Source: a virus. Taken from it: a stretch of DNA of 46,080 nt. The notes under the pieces are model-generated. The model did no database searches, was not told where the DNA came from, and worked only from the letters and a program-made list of their open reading frames with translations. The stretch is taken from positions 1 through 46,080 of the IMG/VR virus record IMGVR_UViG_3300050821_001085; one strand, given 5' to 3'. Positions 23,744 through 29,665 of the stretch are shown here, piece by piece. Position numbers and translations under genes: made by a program. How positions within the stretch are numbered: position 1 is the first letter of the stretch; each line of letters begins with the position of its first letter.

Positions 23744-24214
23744 CTAACCTGTCGGATGTCGGTAACTTACCGACGCTCGCATATGTGCCCTACAGTACGG
23801 TACTCGTTTTAGTAGATCAGCTTCCGGCTGACCGCAAAAGAAAAACTCTGCTTCTCCCGGATTTCCACATGGCCATCTGCACGATTCATTCGTCAGCCCG
23901 AACAGATCGCACTTGTGCGGGAATTCTGTCGGCATGATTGCCGGACCATCTTCAATAACCACTTGCGCAGGTCGAGCGAAGTTGAATTTCGGTTTTCGTG
24001 CCTTCTTAATCAGTTTTTCTTTCACAGCCGAGAGTGGCCGAGGCGCGACAATATCGCATCGTCCCATTTTCCCGATGATCGCATTGCGGGTGTATGTCGT
24101 GCCGAATTCATCGTTCATCTGCCGGGCTATCCACGCGGATGTGCCGCATTGAGGGCTACCGCATAGATCGCGCAGGCGCTCTACTTGTTCATCTGTCCAG
24201 GTAGGAAAGCTCAT
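23744..24214 (-). CDS. gcrA: GcrA-like cell-cycle regulator
   Basis: 156 aa. The N-terminus (WTDEQVERLRDLCGSPQCGTSAWIARQMN...YTRNAIIGKMGR, residues 6-52) is the GcrA helix-turn-helix with the hallmark TRNAxIGK. The C-terminal domain has CRWPCGNP (112-119), FFCG (125-128) and YCRAH (140-144), the Cys/His positions of the sigma70-interacting half. In Caulobacter, GcrA binds RNA polymerase sigma70 and promotes transcription at CcrM-methylated GANTC sites. The ATG at 24214 overlaps the upstream stop. A phage copy could redirect host cell-cycle transcription or recognise methylated phage promoters. Confidence 0.85.
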   Translation of the reverse strand: MSFPTWTDEQVERLRDLCGSPQCGTSAWIARQMNDEFGTTYTRNAIIGKMGRCDIVAPRPLSAVKEKLIKKARKPKFNFARPAQVVIEDGPAIMPTEFPHKCDLFGLTNESCRWPCGNPGEAEFFFCGQPEADLLKRVPYCRAHMRASVSYRHPTG

Positions 24215-24534
24215 TGCCAAGCCTCTATTATCTGTGTTCCAGCTTCATGGTCCCCACTCACACGATATAAAGCCAAGGCAACATAGATTGGTTGAATTGA
24301 ATATGCGTTCCAGAATGTACGCTCGCCTATTTCATGCTGCTGGCGATGATGCTGATTGCACATTGGGAGCGTCCAGCAATCGTCCGGCTTGATCCCGAGA
24401 CCAGTTATCGGCTTTGCGGCTTTCGGTTCAGAATAGCGAATGTGACAGCACTCGGAAGCCGTGTTGTCCAAACAAATAATGCAAGGCAAGGATCGTATCC
24501 ACTCACAATGCTTTTCATCCTTTTGCCGGCTCAT
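24211..24534 (-). CDS. HNH-like (DUF968-type) nuclease
   Basis: 107 aa from the ATG at 24534, preceded by TGGAGG and overlapping the upstream stop. It carries CIIC (residues 18-21), CHIR, and a C-terminal MCNQHHRQQHEIGERTFW in which the Cys and three His residues fit a zinc-stabilised HNH/beta-beta-alpha nuclease of the kind used in phage recombination. Length is compact for the family. It is co-translated with GcrA downstream. Endonuclease activity is predicted, not certain. Confidence 0.7.
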   Translation of the reverse strand: MSRQKDEKHCEWIRSLPCIICLDNTASECCHIRYSEPKAAKPITGLGIKPDDCWTLPMCNQHHRQQHEIGERTFWNAYSIQPIYVALALYRVSGDHEAGTQIIEAWQ

Positions 24535-25019
24535 GACGCCTCCACAAATTGATCTTTGTCGCGCCAGCAAACAAAATCCGTTTGCAACAAATCCAGCCGC
24601 AGCGCCGCTTCCGTCCCCGGCAGAATATCCTTGCGCGATTCCACTTTGCACCATTCCCTAATGTGCATAGCCGCGCCATCCTTCCCCACTAGCTTACCCT
24701 CTTTTTCACCAAGATATTTCCAGAATAGCGGGTCGTTGCTGAGTATTGCAGCGCGCGTAACCAGCGGACTTCTAGGTGCCCGCGCCGGGGGCTGAGTCGG
24801 CGCGGGCTTCTCCGTGGCAGTGTTTGTTTCCTCCTGTTGCTGTTTCAATCTCGCGATGGCAATAGGCACTGGCGTTGTATATGTTGGCCAACCTAAACTC
24901 TCAGTGAGTTGCGCGCCAAGCTCCGCGGGGACGTGCAAAGTGACTTTGACAAATCCCTTGTGCTGCCGATCATTCTGAATATCGACAACTTGGGCGGCTA
25001 TGGCGGCTGGTTTGTTCAT
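24531..25019 (-). CDS. 162-aa hypothetical protein of the replication/recombination-like cluster
   Basis: From the ATG at 25019, 2 nt past the upstream stop; no strong ribosome site is visible, so translation is likely coupled. Residues 1-50 include a strand-rich part (HKGFVKVTLHVPAELGAQLTESLG), then a Pro/Thr linker, then a helical C-terminal domain (LVTRAAILSNDPLFWKYLGEKEG...HIREWCKVESRKDIL) of a type seen in many phages next to ssDNA-handling genes. Function unknown. Confidence 0.65.
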   Translation of the reverse strand: MNKPAAIAAQVVDIQNDRQHKGFVKVTLHVPAELGAQLTESLGWPTYTTPVPIAIARLKQQQEETNTATEKPAPTQPPARAPRSPLVTRAAILSNDPLFWKYLGEKEGKLVGKDGAAMHIREWCKVESRKDILPGTEAALRLDLLQTDFVCWRDKDQFVEAS

Positions 25020-25021
25020 GT

Positions 25022-25429
25022 TCAAAACGGAATTGGGTCGTCTATATTGTCTGGCATCGGATCGGGATCGACCGGAGCTTGGCGCGGTGCTGGACGTTGC
25101 TGTTGTGCGCGGCTAGGACCATCCTTTGCCATCGGCGGACGAATACGGATGGCAGCGACCGAGCGGCCCTGGAAGTCAACCATGGCTTCGTACAGCACCA
25201 CTTCCTTGCCGCCCCAATTGTCTGTGTCATCGCCATAAGCTGCGGCGATATTGTTGCTATTGGTTTTGTTCATCACGACGCCTTTTTCCTTGCCTTGGAA
25301 AAAAAGCACCGGCTTATTGTCGTCGCCCACATCGCGCATTTCGACATGGGAAATCGTAACACGGATATTCCGGCCCTGTAGATCGGCGGCGCGGAGATAT
25401 TCGCTAGGAAACGCTTGCGAGATCAGCAT
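25022..25429 (-). CDS. OB-fold-like phage protein with an SSB-type acidic tip
   Basis: 135 aa; GAGAGGAAAGA precedes the ATG at 25429. The body (NIRVTISHVEMRDVGDDNKPVLFFQGKEKGVVMNKTNSNNIAAAYGDDTDNWGGKEVVLYEAMVDF) belongs to a widespread phage family with alternating strands and one helix. A Pro/Gln-rich linker leads to a C-terminus reading DNIDDPIPF, almost the SSB tail DDDIPF that recruits replication and repair enzymes. It is probably a single-strand-binding or annealing accessory; the ssDNA role is inferred. Confidence 0.7.
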   Translation of the reverse strand: MLISQAFPSEYLRAADLQGRNIRVTISHVEMRDVGDDNKPVLFFQGKEKGVVMNKTNSNNIAAAYGDDTDNWGGKEVVLYEAMVDFQGRSVAAIRIRPPMAKDGPSRAQQQRPAPRQAPVDPDPMPDNIDDPIPF

Positions 25430-25799
25430 CTTCTTTCCTCTCGGTTTTGACTGGTGTAGTGAGTGTAGCAAGAGTCCGTTCCATCGCGTCGGCCATCTTG
25501 CGCATTTCCACAACATCGGCAGCAAGAAAGCGGATCGGCAAAGACTCGGTGTGCCAGTTATTATCATCCCCAATTTTCAAGAGTGCGTGTTCCACGGCAC
25601 CCTGCATTCTAAGGCGGTGTTCGTGTATGAGCCGCATCCAATATTCAGAGGGTGGCATTTTAGTCTCCCGTTGTATCTTGCGCGTCATTGCGAGAACTTG
25701 ATTGCGACGCTCGTAAGCTGCGTTCTGTCCCTTGGCTTCCTTCGCTTCCGCAGCGCGGCGCCAGTAGTCGGGATTAACTGCGCGCATTGCCCGTCTCAT
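25404..25799 (-). CDS. 131-aa basic helical protein
   Basis: The start at 25799 (MRRAMRAVNPDYWRRAAEAKEAKGQNAAYERRNQVLAM) is chosen because it overlaps the upstream stop by 26 nt; further upstream starts would run deeper into that gene. It is rich in Arg, Ala, Glu and Lys and strongly helical, ending with an acidic stretch. It overlaps the OB-fold-like gene by 26 nt. Function unknown. Confidence 0.6.
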   Translation of the reverse strand: MRRAMRAVNPDYWRRAAEAKEAKGQNAAYERRNQVLAMTRKIQRETKMPPSEYWMRLIHEHRLRMQGAVEHALLKIGDDNNWHTESLPIRFLAADVVEMRKMADAMERTLATLTTPVKTERKEDADLASVS

Positions 25800-25944
25800 A
25801 TTCGTATCGATCGCTATCGTCGTCGTATTCCTCGCCATTGCCGCAGCAATCGTCACAGGCGAAAGTCTCTATGCCGGATACCCAACAGCGGGTTAGACGG
25901 CCGATCTTGCGGCAACAGTCGCATTCTCCGAATGGTTCTTTCAC
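25774..25944 (-). CDS. 56-aa cysteine-rich zinc-binding protein
   Basis: GTG at 25944 overlaps the upstream TGA (GTGA). CDCC (residues 8-11), a single Cys (21) and CDDCC (30-34) provide a zinc site; a very acidic C-terminus (EEYDDDSDRYEYE) follows. Such small zinc fingers with acidic tails can mimic nucleic acid or bind host proteins. Not recognised. Confidence 0.6.
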   Translation of the reverse strand: MKEPFGECDCCRKIGRLTRCWVSGIETFACDDCCGNGEEYDDDSDRYEYETGNARS

Positions 25945-26135
25945 GAATAAACCCCCGCCTCTGCATCGTCCTTGCTGTCCTGATCCTCGATTGTCGGATA
26001 GTGCTTGCGCTGCCAGCGGCGGATTTTTATGCGCTCGCGCGCTTCTTGGACCGAGCGGCCATCGGCGAGTTTGGCATGAAGATCGGCAATGAATGCGTCC
26101 CACTCTGCTTTCGGCATTGGGTTATCGCAGGCCAT
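25941..26135 (-). CDS. 64-aa hypothetical protein
   Basis: GAAGAGGCG lies 4-6 nt before the ATG at 26135. The product (PKAEWDAFIADLHAKLADGRSVQEARERIKIRRWQRKHYPTIEDQDSKDD) is helical with a basic middle and an acidic end. Its stop overlaps the zinc-binding gene's start. Not recognised. Confidence 0.6.
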   Translation of the reverse strand: MACDNPMPKAEWDAFIADLHAKLADGRSVQEARERIKIRRWQRKHYPTIEDQDSKDDAEAGVYS

Positions 26136-26136
26136 G

Positions 26137-26223
26137 TCACGCCTCTTCCCGGTTGAGAACGATGATGCCGACCAAGCTAATGTAGTCGAGAGCGATGAGG
26201 TAAAATGTTATAGCATCGGTCAT
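26137..26223 (-). CDS. 28-aa membrane micropeptide
   Basis: AAAAGGTGACGAT precedes the ATG at 26223, a good ribosome site. The product is a single hydrophobic helix (AITFYLIALDYISLVGIIVL) ending N-R-E-E-A. Its stop lies 2 nt before the next ATG. It follows the repeat-rich region and its hairpin in the minus direction. Confidence 0.5.
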   Translation of the reverse strand: MTDAITFYLIALDYISLVGIIVLNREEA

Positions 26224-26242
26224 ATCGTCACCTTTTATCTAG

Positions 26243-26271
26243 GTGGTGAAGCAGGTTTTGCCTGCCTCACC
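26243..26271. other. hairpin at the end of the repeat region
   Basis: GGTGAAGCAGG pairs with CCTGCCTCACC with one mismatch across a short T-rich loop. It is built from two inverted copies of the array's core motif. It lies 20 nt upstream of the micropeptide gene at 26137-26223. With no T-tract it is not a clear terminator. Confidence 0.55.
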
Positions 26272-26826
26272 TTACCCGGACTAAGCATAACAGGATCGGC
26301 CTTAACCCGCTTCTCCTGCTTTACCATTCGTGTCAGGAACGTGCATGGACGCCAATGCGATACGCCGCCTGCTTCGATCAACCGCAATGAAGTCTGACCA
26401 ACTGAGATCGGCCATTCCATTCCGGCCCTACTCGTCACGACAGATGACACGCTCGAAACTGCAACGCTAATCTGGCACTTGCGAGAACAAGCAAATCCTG
26501 CCGAACAATCCAACGCCTCGACGCGATGGTCTCTGCATTGGCTCGCACCAACTGTCCGGTCACCGACCTTCCGGTCTATGCCGGCCTCACTACTCCTAGT
26601 CCCAACGCGAACGGCATTGACATTCTCTGCCTGCTTCAACATGCACAGCCTAAACGGGCTTGGATTTACCATCCGTTCCGGTCTCATCTACGCCTGCCTC
26701 AACTTGCACCTACCCGCAATGAATAACCGTTACTCAACTCGCACTCTTCGCGATGCCTGCTCGACATCAACCGGCCTGTATCTTGCCTATATCGGACAAG
26801 CCTCACAAAACCTCTCCTGCTTTACT
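26261..26826. repeat. quasi-periodic array of a CCTGCYTYRMC motif in a gene-poor stretch
   Basis: The 26236-26895 interval has no convincing gene although the rest of the block has almost no gaps. On the plus strand a core CCTGC followed by Y-T-Y-R-M-C-like bases occurs at 26261, 26315, 26368, 26497, 26630, 26693, 26756 and 26816, that is at steps of 54, 53, 129, 133, 63, 63 and 60. The long steps are about two units. Flanking sequence is diverged. Candidate roles are replication iterons, binding sites for a regulator or a decayed repeat array. A 150-codon minus frame (26235-26687) crosses it but has atypical Arg/Cys-rich composition. Confidence 0.55.
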
Positions 26827-26895
26827 AAGCGCAGCGTTGCCCATAGGATCAGAACGAAACTGCTACGCGACTATCCTTGCCTCTCACCGGCCAAG

Positions 26896-27402
26896 CTATG
26901 CGCTCGGTCGGCTTTCAATATTAGCGCGGCGTTTGGCAACAATTTCTTTTGCCGACTTGATCACGTCGCACAGGTCCTCAAATTGCCGATAACGCTTCTG
27001 GAAGCCGTCCAAGTCGCGCTCGGCTTGCTTGAGAGCTTGTGCCTGCAAATCCGCGCTATCAAGCACGTCTTGCAAGCTGCGATAACTCACGCCGCCCTTG
27101 TCCGCGATGGAAATATAAGCCGGCGGGTCCTCGTCGCGCTCGTCATCGACAACCCGGATAGATCGGATCAGCGTGCGGGCTTGATCGAGGCGGAACGCTT
27201 CTGCTGCTATGGCATCGTCCCACTCGAAATGTTTGTGCAGCACAGAGCGGTTATTGCGGGCTTCTGAAACAACCGCCTTTGGCGTCAGGTGGCCGTTACT
27301 CGCCGCCGCGATAGTCGCCAGAGCCTCACCGATCTTTTGCGGCGCAGCTTTGGCCTTGTTCTTGATTGTTAGCGGCTCGTCTTTGAAAGTGTATTTGATC
27401 AT
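26896..27402 (-). CDS. 168-aa phage protein near replication/recombination-like genes
   Basis: GGAGATAAGCC precedes the ATG at 27402. Residues 1-85 form a basic helical domain (KIGEALATIAAASNGHLTPKAVVSEARNNRSVLHKHFEWDDAIAAEAFRL); a strand-containing middle and a long C-terminal coiled helix (DLQAQALKQAERDLDGFQKRYRQFEDLCDVIKSAKEIVAKR) follow. The N-terminal H-x-x-P-x-x-V-x-x-A-R-x-x-x-S-x-L-x-x-x-F-x-W pattern is common to a conserved phage family of unknown function. It is the last gene before the repeat array. Confidence 0.65.
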   Translation of the reverse strand: MIKYTFKDEPLTIKNKAKAAPQKIGEALATIAAASNGHLTPKAVVSEARNNRSVLHKHFEWDDAIAAEAFRLDQARTLIRSIRVVDDERDEDPPAYISIADKGGVSYRSLQDVLDSADLQAQALKQAERDLDGFQKRYRQFEDLCDVIKSAKEIVAKRRANIESRPSA

Positions 27403-27415
27403 GGCTTATCTCCAA

Positions 27416-27835
27416 TCAGAATGGTTCGTCATCAGATGAACCAGGAAGGGCCAAAAATTCATTCGGTGTCTCATCTTCATCTTCGGCGTCTGGATCAACC
27501 CATTCGGTCATGCGAGCTTCAACAACTACATCCTTCATGCCCTTCGGCGTTTGCTTTTGGGCAGCCTTACGCTGGACGCTAGTGCGCTTTTCGAGGATTG
27601 AGATTGAAGCATCACGGATGGCCACAACGTCAGCCATGACGGCCCGCAAGTTTTCCTTGTTACCCTCGTAGAGCCGCAGAGCCACGCCATGATGGTCGCC
27701 ACCACGTTGGCCGTTGAATGGCACGATGCTGCCGTAAGTCATTTTCCAGTCAGCCGGAATTTCAATCTTCCGGGTATTGCCGTTCTTCAGAGTGAGGATG
27801 AAGGACCGCATTGCAGGTTTGATAGGTTTTGCCAT
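27416..27835 (-). CDS. 139-aa protein with an SSB-like acidic C-terminal tip
   Basis: GGAG about 10 nt before the ATG at 27835. The N-terminal 75 residues are strand-rich (SFILTLKNGNTRKIEIPADWKMTYGSIVPFN...VALRLYEG), a basic helix follows, and the C-terminus is highly acidic (DPDAEDEDETPNEF), ending SSDDEPF, close to the DDDIPF tip of SSB. It lies between the conserved 257-aa protein and the 168-aa protein. Interaction with single-stranded DNA or the host replisome is inferred. Confidence 0.65.
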   Translation of the reverse strand: MAKPIKPAMRSFILTLKNGNTRKIEIPADWKMTYGSIVPFNGQRGGDHHGVALRLYEGNKENLRAVMADVVAIRDASISILEKRTSVQRKAAQKQTPKGMKDVVVEARMTEWVDPDAEDEDETPNEFLALPGSSDDEPF

Positions 27836-27841
27836 TTTATT

Positions 27842-28615
27842 TTACTCCGCTGCCATCGCATAGGATGCCGGGATCGGCATGGTGCCCTTGCCGGCGGCAA
27901 ACGATTCCCATGCCGTCTGCTCTTGCAGATTGGCAAGGTGGAAGGCGCCGAACATGCCTTTGCGTTCGTTGCGCCACTCGCCGAGGCCCGACGCCATACC
28001 GCTTTCGTTGATCAGGAACGTCAGAGCTTCCGGCGCCAGTACGGACGCATTGAAGCGGCCGGTGATCTTCATGGCCCACACGGTGAACTGGCCGCGATAG
28101 GCAAGGTTCGCGATCTTCTGCAAGCCGCTACCGATCTTCACCATATCCTCCCGCATTTCTGGCTCGCCGCCGTAGATACGGACTAGGGGCATGTCGCAAA
28201 CCGCACCCGAGAGTGCAGGGCGCGTGCGAATCATCTGGGCGTCGATCCATAGCGCCTGCATGACGGACGAACGGGCGATGCCCTTGTCCTTGTGTGCAGA
28301 CGATAAGATGCAGTTCTTGACGCCGGTTGCCGGAAAGCCATAGCTGCCGTCGCCCATTTCGTAGAGGGACGATACAAAGTCCGCCTGCGGGTCGCGGGCT
28401 TCCTTGCCGGCGCGCGTGGCCTTGACCTGCTTTTGCAGCATTTCCAGTTTGGCCTTCTGCGACCAGGCATGAGTAATAAGCGGCGTGTCGCCGACCAGCC
28501 ACAGATGAAAGGACTGGAAAATCGGCTTGGTGGACAAAAGCGCCCCAAGATTGATAGGCTCCTGCGAAACTTCGCGTTTCGACTCAGCTTCGACTGACTT
28601 GGATTTCTTCGGCAC
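27842..28615 (-). CDS. conserved phage protein, first gene of the minus-strand early operon
   Basis: 257 aa from the GTG at 28615, with GGAG 6 nt upstream. Recognisable blocks are FHLWLVGDTPLITHAWSQKAKLEML (about residues 34-58), ARDPQADFVSSLYEMGDGSYGFPATGVKNCIL (about 73-105), then EMREDMVKIG and ending NERKGMFGAFHL. I recognise this as a family common in phages of many hosts, with alternating strands and helices, but no established activity comes to mind. As the first early gene beside two proteins with SSB-like tips, a part in DNA handling is plausible. Confidence 0.7.
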   Translation of the reverse strand: MPKKSKSVEAESKREVSQEPINLGALLSTKPIFQSFHLWLVGDTPLITHAWSQKAKLEMLQKQVKATRAGKEARDPQADFVSSLYEMGDGSYGFPATGVKNCILSSAHKDKGIARSSVMQALWIDAQMIRTRPALSGAVCDMPLVRIYGGEPEMREDMVKIGSGLQKIANLAYRGQFTVWAMKITGRFNASVLAPEALTFLINESGMASGLGEWRNERKGMFGAFHLANLQEQTAWESFAAGKGTMPIPASYAMAAE

Positions 28616-28644
28616 GGCGAACTCCTGTTGTTGTGAGCGCACCG

Positions 28645-28678
28645 TGTCACAGATTGACAGACCCGTCAAGGGTTGTCA
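28645..28678. promoter_or_regulatory. operator-like cluster of TGACA half-sites
   Basis: TGTCA (28645-28649), TGACA (28655-28659) and TGTCA (28674-28678) give two inverted pairs. The outer one reads TGACAGACCC-GTCAA-GGGTTGTCA, nearly symmetrical. TTGACG (minus strand, 28669-28664) could serve as the -35 box of the minus-strand early operon, though no good -10 box follows. The location between divergent genes and overlapping the regulator promoter fits a repressor/Cro-type operator. Confidence 0.6.
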
Positions 28679-28701
28679 GAAACTTTTTTTTAGGCTATGC
28701 A
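28673..28701 (+). promoter_or_regulatory. promoter of the HTH regulator, predicting a leaderless mRNA
   Basis: TTGTCA (28673-28678), 17 nt, TATGCA (28696-28701). Transcription would start at about 28708, which is the A of the regulator ATG. The -35 box lies inside the operator-like dyad, so the product could autoregulate. Confidence 0.5.
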
Positions 28702-28707
28702 GGACGC

Positions 28708-28926
28708 ATGATAACCGCCAAGCAAATTCGCCAAACCCGACTTAGGCTCAACGAAACGCCAGGTGTTTTTGCGAAGCATTTTGGCGTAGCGCGCACGACA
28801 ATTCTCCATTGGGAGAATGGAAATCCTCCAAAATTCGGCCCTACAGTGCAGCATGTCGAACGCGTACTAGCTGAACTGGCTTTTGCCTTTGCGAAGCACC
28901 AACGAGCGCGGGCGGCAGCGGAGTGA
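28708..28926 (+). CDS. small XRE/Cro-like helix-turn-helix regulator
   Basis: 72 aa. TAKQIRQTRLRLNETPGVFAKHFGVARTTILHWENGNPPKFGPTVQHVERVL is a typical Cro/CI-type HTH domain: helix 2 PGVFAKHFGV (residues 18-27), recognition helix RTTILHWENG (29-38). No dimerisation or cleavage domain follows, so it resembles Cro or a short repressor. It is transcribed divergently from the early operon across a shared operator. It probably controls the early/late or lysis decision, as there is no other CI-like gene. Confidence 0.8.
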   Translation: MITAKQIRQTRLRLNETPGVFAKHFGVARTTILHWENGNPPKFGPTVQHVERVLAELAFAFAKHQRARAAAE

Positions 28927-28940
28927 TTGCAATGCAATCA
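28924..28940. promoter_or_regulatory. perfect inverted repeat at the regulator stop codon
   Basis: TGATTGCA and TGCAATCA are exact reverse complements separated by one base. The left arm contains the stop codon of the HTH gene. It looks like a dimeric operator rather than a terminator because it is AT-balanced and lacks a T-tract. Confidence 0.5.
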
Positions 28941-28964
28941 TGGTGGGTGGATGTGCCGTGACCT

Positions 28965-28976
28965 ACTAGGCCTAGT
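28965..28976. promoter_or_regulatory. 12-bp perfect palindrome ACTAGGCCTAGT
   Basis: A perfect dyad, with two more complementary base pairs outside one mismatch. It lies 25 bp after the first dyad in the untranslated control region. A binding site or processing site is possible. Confidence 0.4.
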
Positions 28977-29015
28977 GGGACTTGCAAAATGATAAAATGC
29001 GGCCTAAAAAACGAT

Positions 29016-29044
29016 GCCCGGCTCGGATGGAAGTCCGGCCGGGC
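29016..29044. other. very stable GC-rich hairpin
   Basis: GCCCGGC (29016-29022) pairs with GCCGGGC (29038-29044); an inner CGGA/TCCG stem extends it to 11 bp with one bulge. On the minus strand it is followed by ATCGTTTTTTAGG, so it would terminate leftward transcription entering the regulator; on the plus strand no T-tract follows. It is followed at once by a second perfect stem, TCGCAT/ATGCGA (29048-29053 with 29069-29074). Confidence 0.6.
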
Positions 29045-29140
29045 GGATCGCATTGAGCTTGGCGGCAGATGCGACCTAAGTCCTGGGCCTTATTTATCGT
29101 CTCCGGCCAATCAGGTCAACCTCCGTAAAAATAGCCGCCA

Positions 29141-29310
29141 GCAGGCAGGGTGTAGGGGTTCTTACTCCAGCTCGGATGCCTGTAGTGGTAAATGCCGAGT
29201 ACTGGTTATCGTCCCAAGCCTCGTCCGAAGTGACAGGAACGATAGGCCAGCCCTCCTGCCCTGCACGGTAAATTCCGTGGGGGTAAGGGGGTGCTGGCTT
29301 GAACCCAGCC
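29141..29310 (+). ncRNA. candidate structured RNA with nested helices
   Basis: A closing helix GCAGG(c)AGGG (29141-29150) with CCCTCCTGC (29251-29259) encloses a hairpin CCAGCTCGG/CCGAG(ta)CTGG (29167-29175 with 29195-29205) and a helix TATCGT/ACGATA (29207-29212 with 29239-29244). CTGG at 29202-29205 can pair either backward or with CCAG at 29247-29250, giving two exclusive folds. Two further hairpins follow: CACGG/CCGTG (29264-29268 with 29275-29279) and GCTGG/CCAGC (29293-29297 with 29305-29309). The overlapping frame 28989-29333 has no ribosome site and poor coding character. Class unknown. Confidence 0.5.
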
Positions 29311-29384
29311 TGAACCGAGTGACAGACTGCTAGAAAGGGAAGAAGATTAAGGGCTTAGGAAGGCTCAGAATAGGAAGAAGGAAA

Positions 29385-29470
29385 GAATTTTCCCTCAAAT
29401 CCATATAAAACCTTATCTTCCTGTAGATTTTGGCAAAATTTGGCTGTGGAAACTGTGGAAAACTACTAAA
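29385..29470. other. candidate replication origin: AT-rich DNA with tandem DnaA-box-like 9-mers
   Basis: An A/T-rich stretch (from about 29385) runs into TGTGGAAAC TGTGGAAAA (29445-29453, 29454-29462), two directly abutting 9-mers; the second is one mismatch from the DnaA box TGTGGATAA. The site lies beside the divergent strand switch, where origins are often found, and a perfect box TTATCCACA lies at 30932-30940. No phage initiator was recognised, so host DnaA use is the inference. Confidence 0.4.
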
Positions 29471-29485
29471 ACACAAGGAAACTCA

Positions 29486-29665
29486 ATGGCATACGGCAGT
29501 CGAACTTGTGCAAAACCGACCATCCAATCGCGCTATGAGGCCGCTTGCTTCAAATACCTCCAATATCTATTCCATGGCGAGCCGCCTTGGCGGATTAGGG
29601 AAGCTGCGAAAGACGTATACCGTTATTCGCCCGGCTGGGTCCTCAAATCCGAAACGGTTCACTGA
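29486..29665 (+). CDS. 59-aa hypothetical protein coupled to the m6A methyltransferase
   Basis: AAGGAAACTCA precedes the ATG at 29486, and the stop overlaps the methyltransferase ATG (TGATG). This start and frame are preferred over a TTG frame from 29430 with a 37-bp overlap. The product (AYGSRTCAKPTIQSRYEAACFKYLQYLFHGEPPWRIREAAKDVYRYSPGWV) is basic and aromatic. It may assist the enzyme or bind DNA. Confidence 0.6.
   Translation: MAYGSRTCAKPTIQSRYEAACFKYLQYLFHGEPPWRIREAAKDVYRYSPGWVLKSETVH

Noticed and set aside
26235-26687. 150-codon minus-strand frame across the repeat array
   Set aside because: Opens after a stop with odd Arg/Cys/Ser composition and no recognisable domain; kept only as an alternative reading of the array.
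26243-26826. CRISPR array
   Set aside because: The repeats are short, degenerate and unevenly spaced, with no conserved 23-47-bp repeat and no cas genes.
26479-27267. 262-codon plus-strand frame
   Set aside because: It lies antisense to a well-supported gene at 26896-27402, has no ribosome site and shows a Cys/Leu pattern that is a shadow of the repeat motif.
29016-29058. plus-strand terminator
   Set aside because: The hairpin is strong but the T-run follows only on the minus strand.
29288-29312. tRNA T-arm
   Set aside because: The minus strand gives GCTGG-GTTCAAG-CCAGC, but the loop phasing is wrong and no acceptor, D or anticodon arms can be drawn.
28989-29333. 114-codon plus-strand frame
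   Set aside because: No ribosome site, no recognisable protein pattern, and it overlaps strong RNA helices and dyads.
29016-29335. RNase P RNA
   Set aside because: Short matches in the right order (GGAAGTCCGG, GGCAGGGTG, GCACGGTAAA-TCC) caught my eye, but the 3' universal element ACAGAACCCGGCUUA and a P4 partner are missing, and the first element is already paired in a local hairpin.
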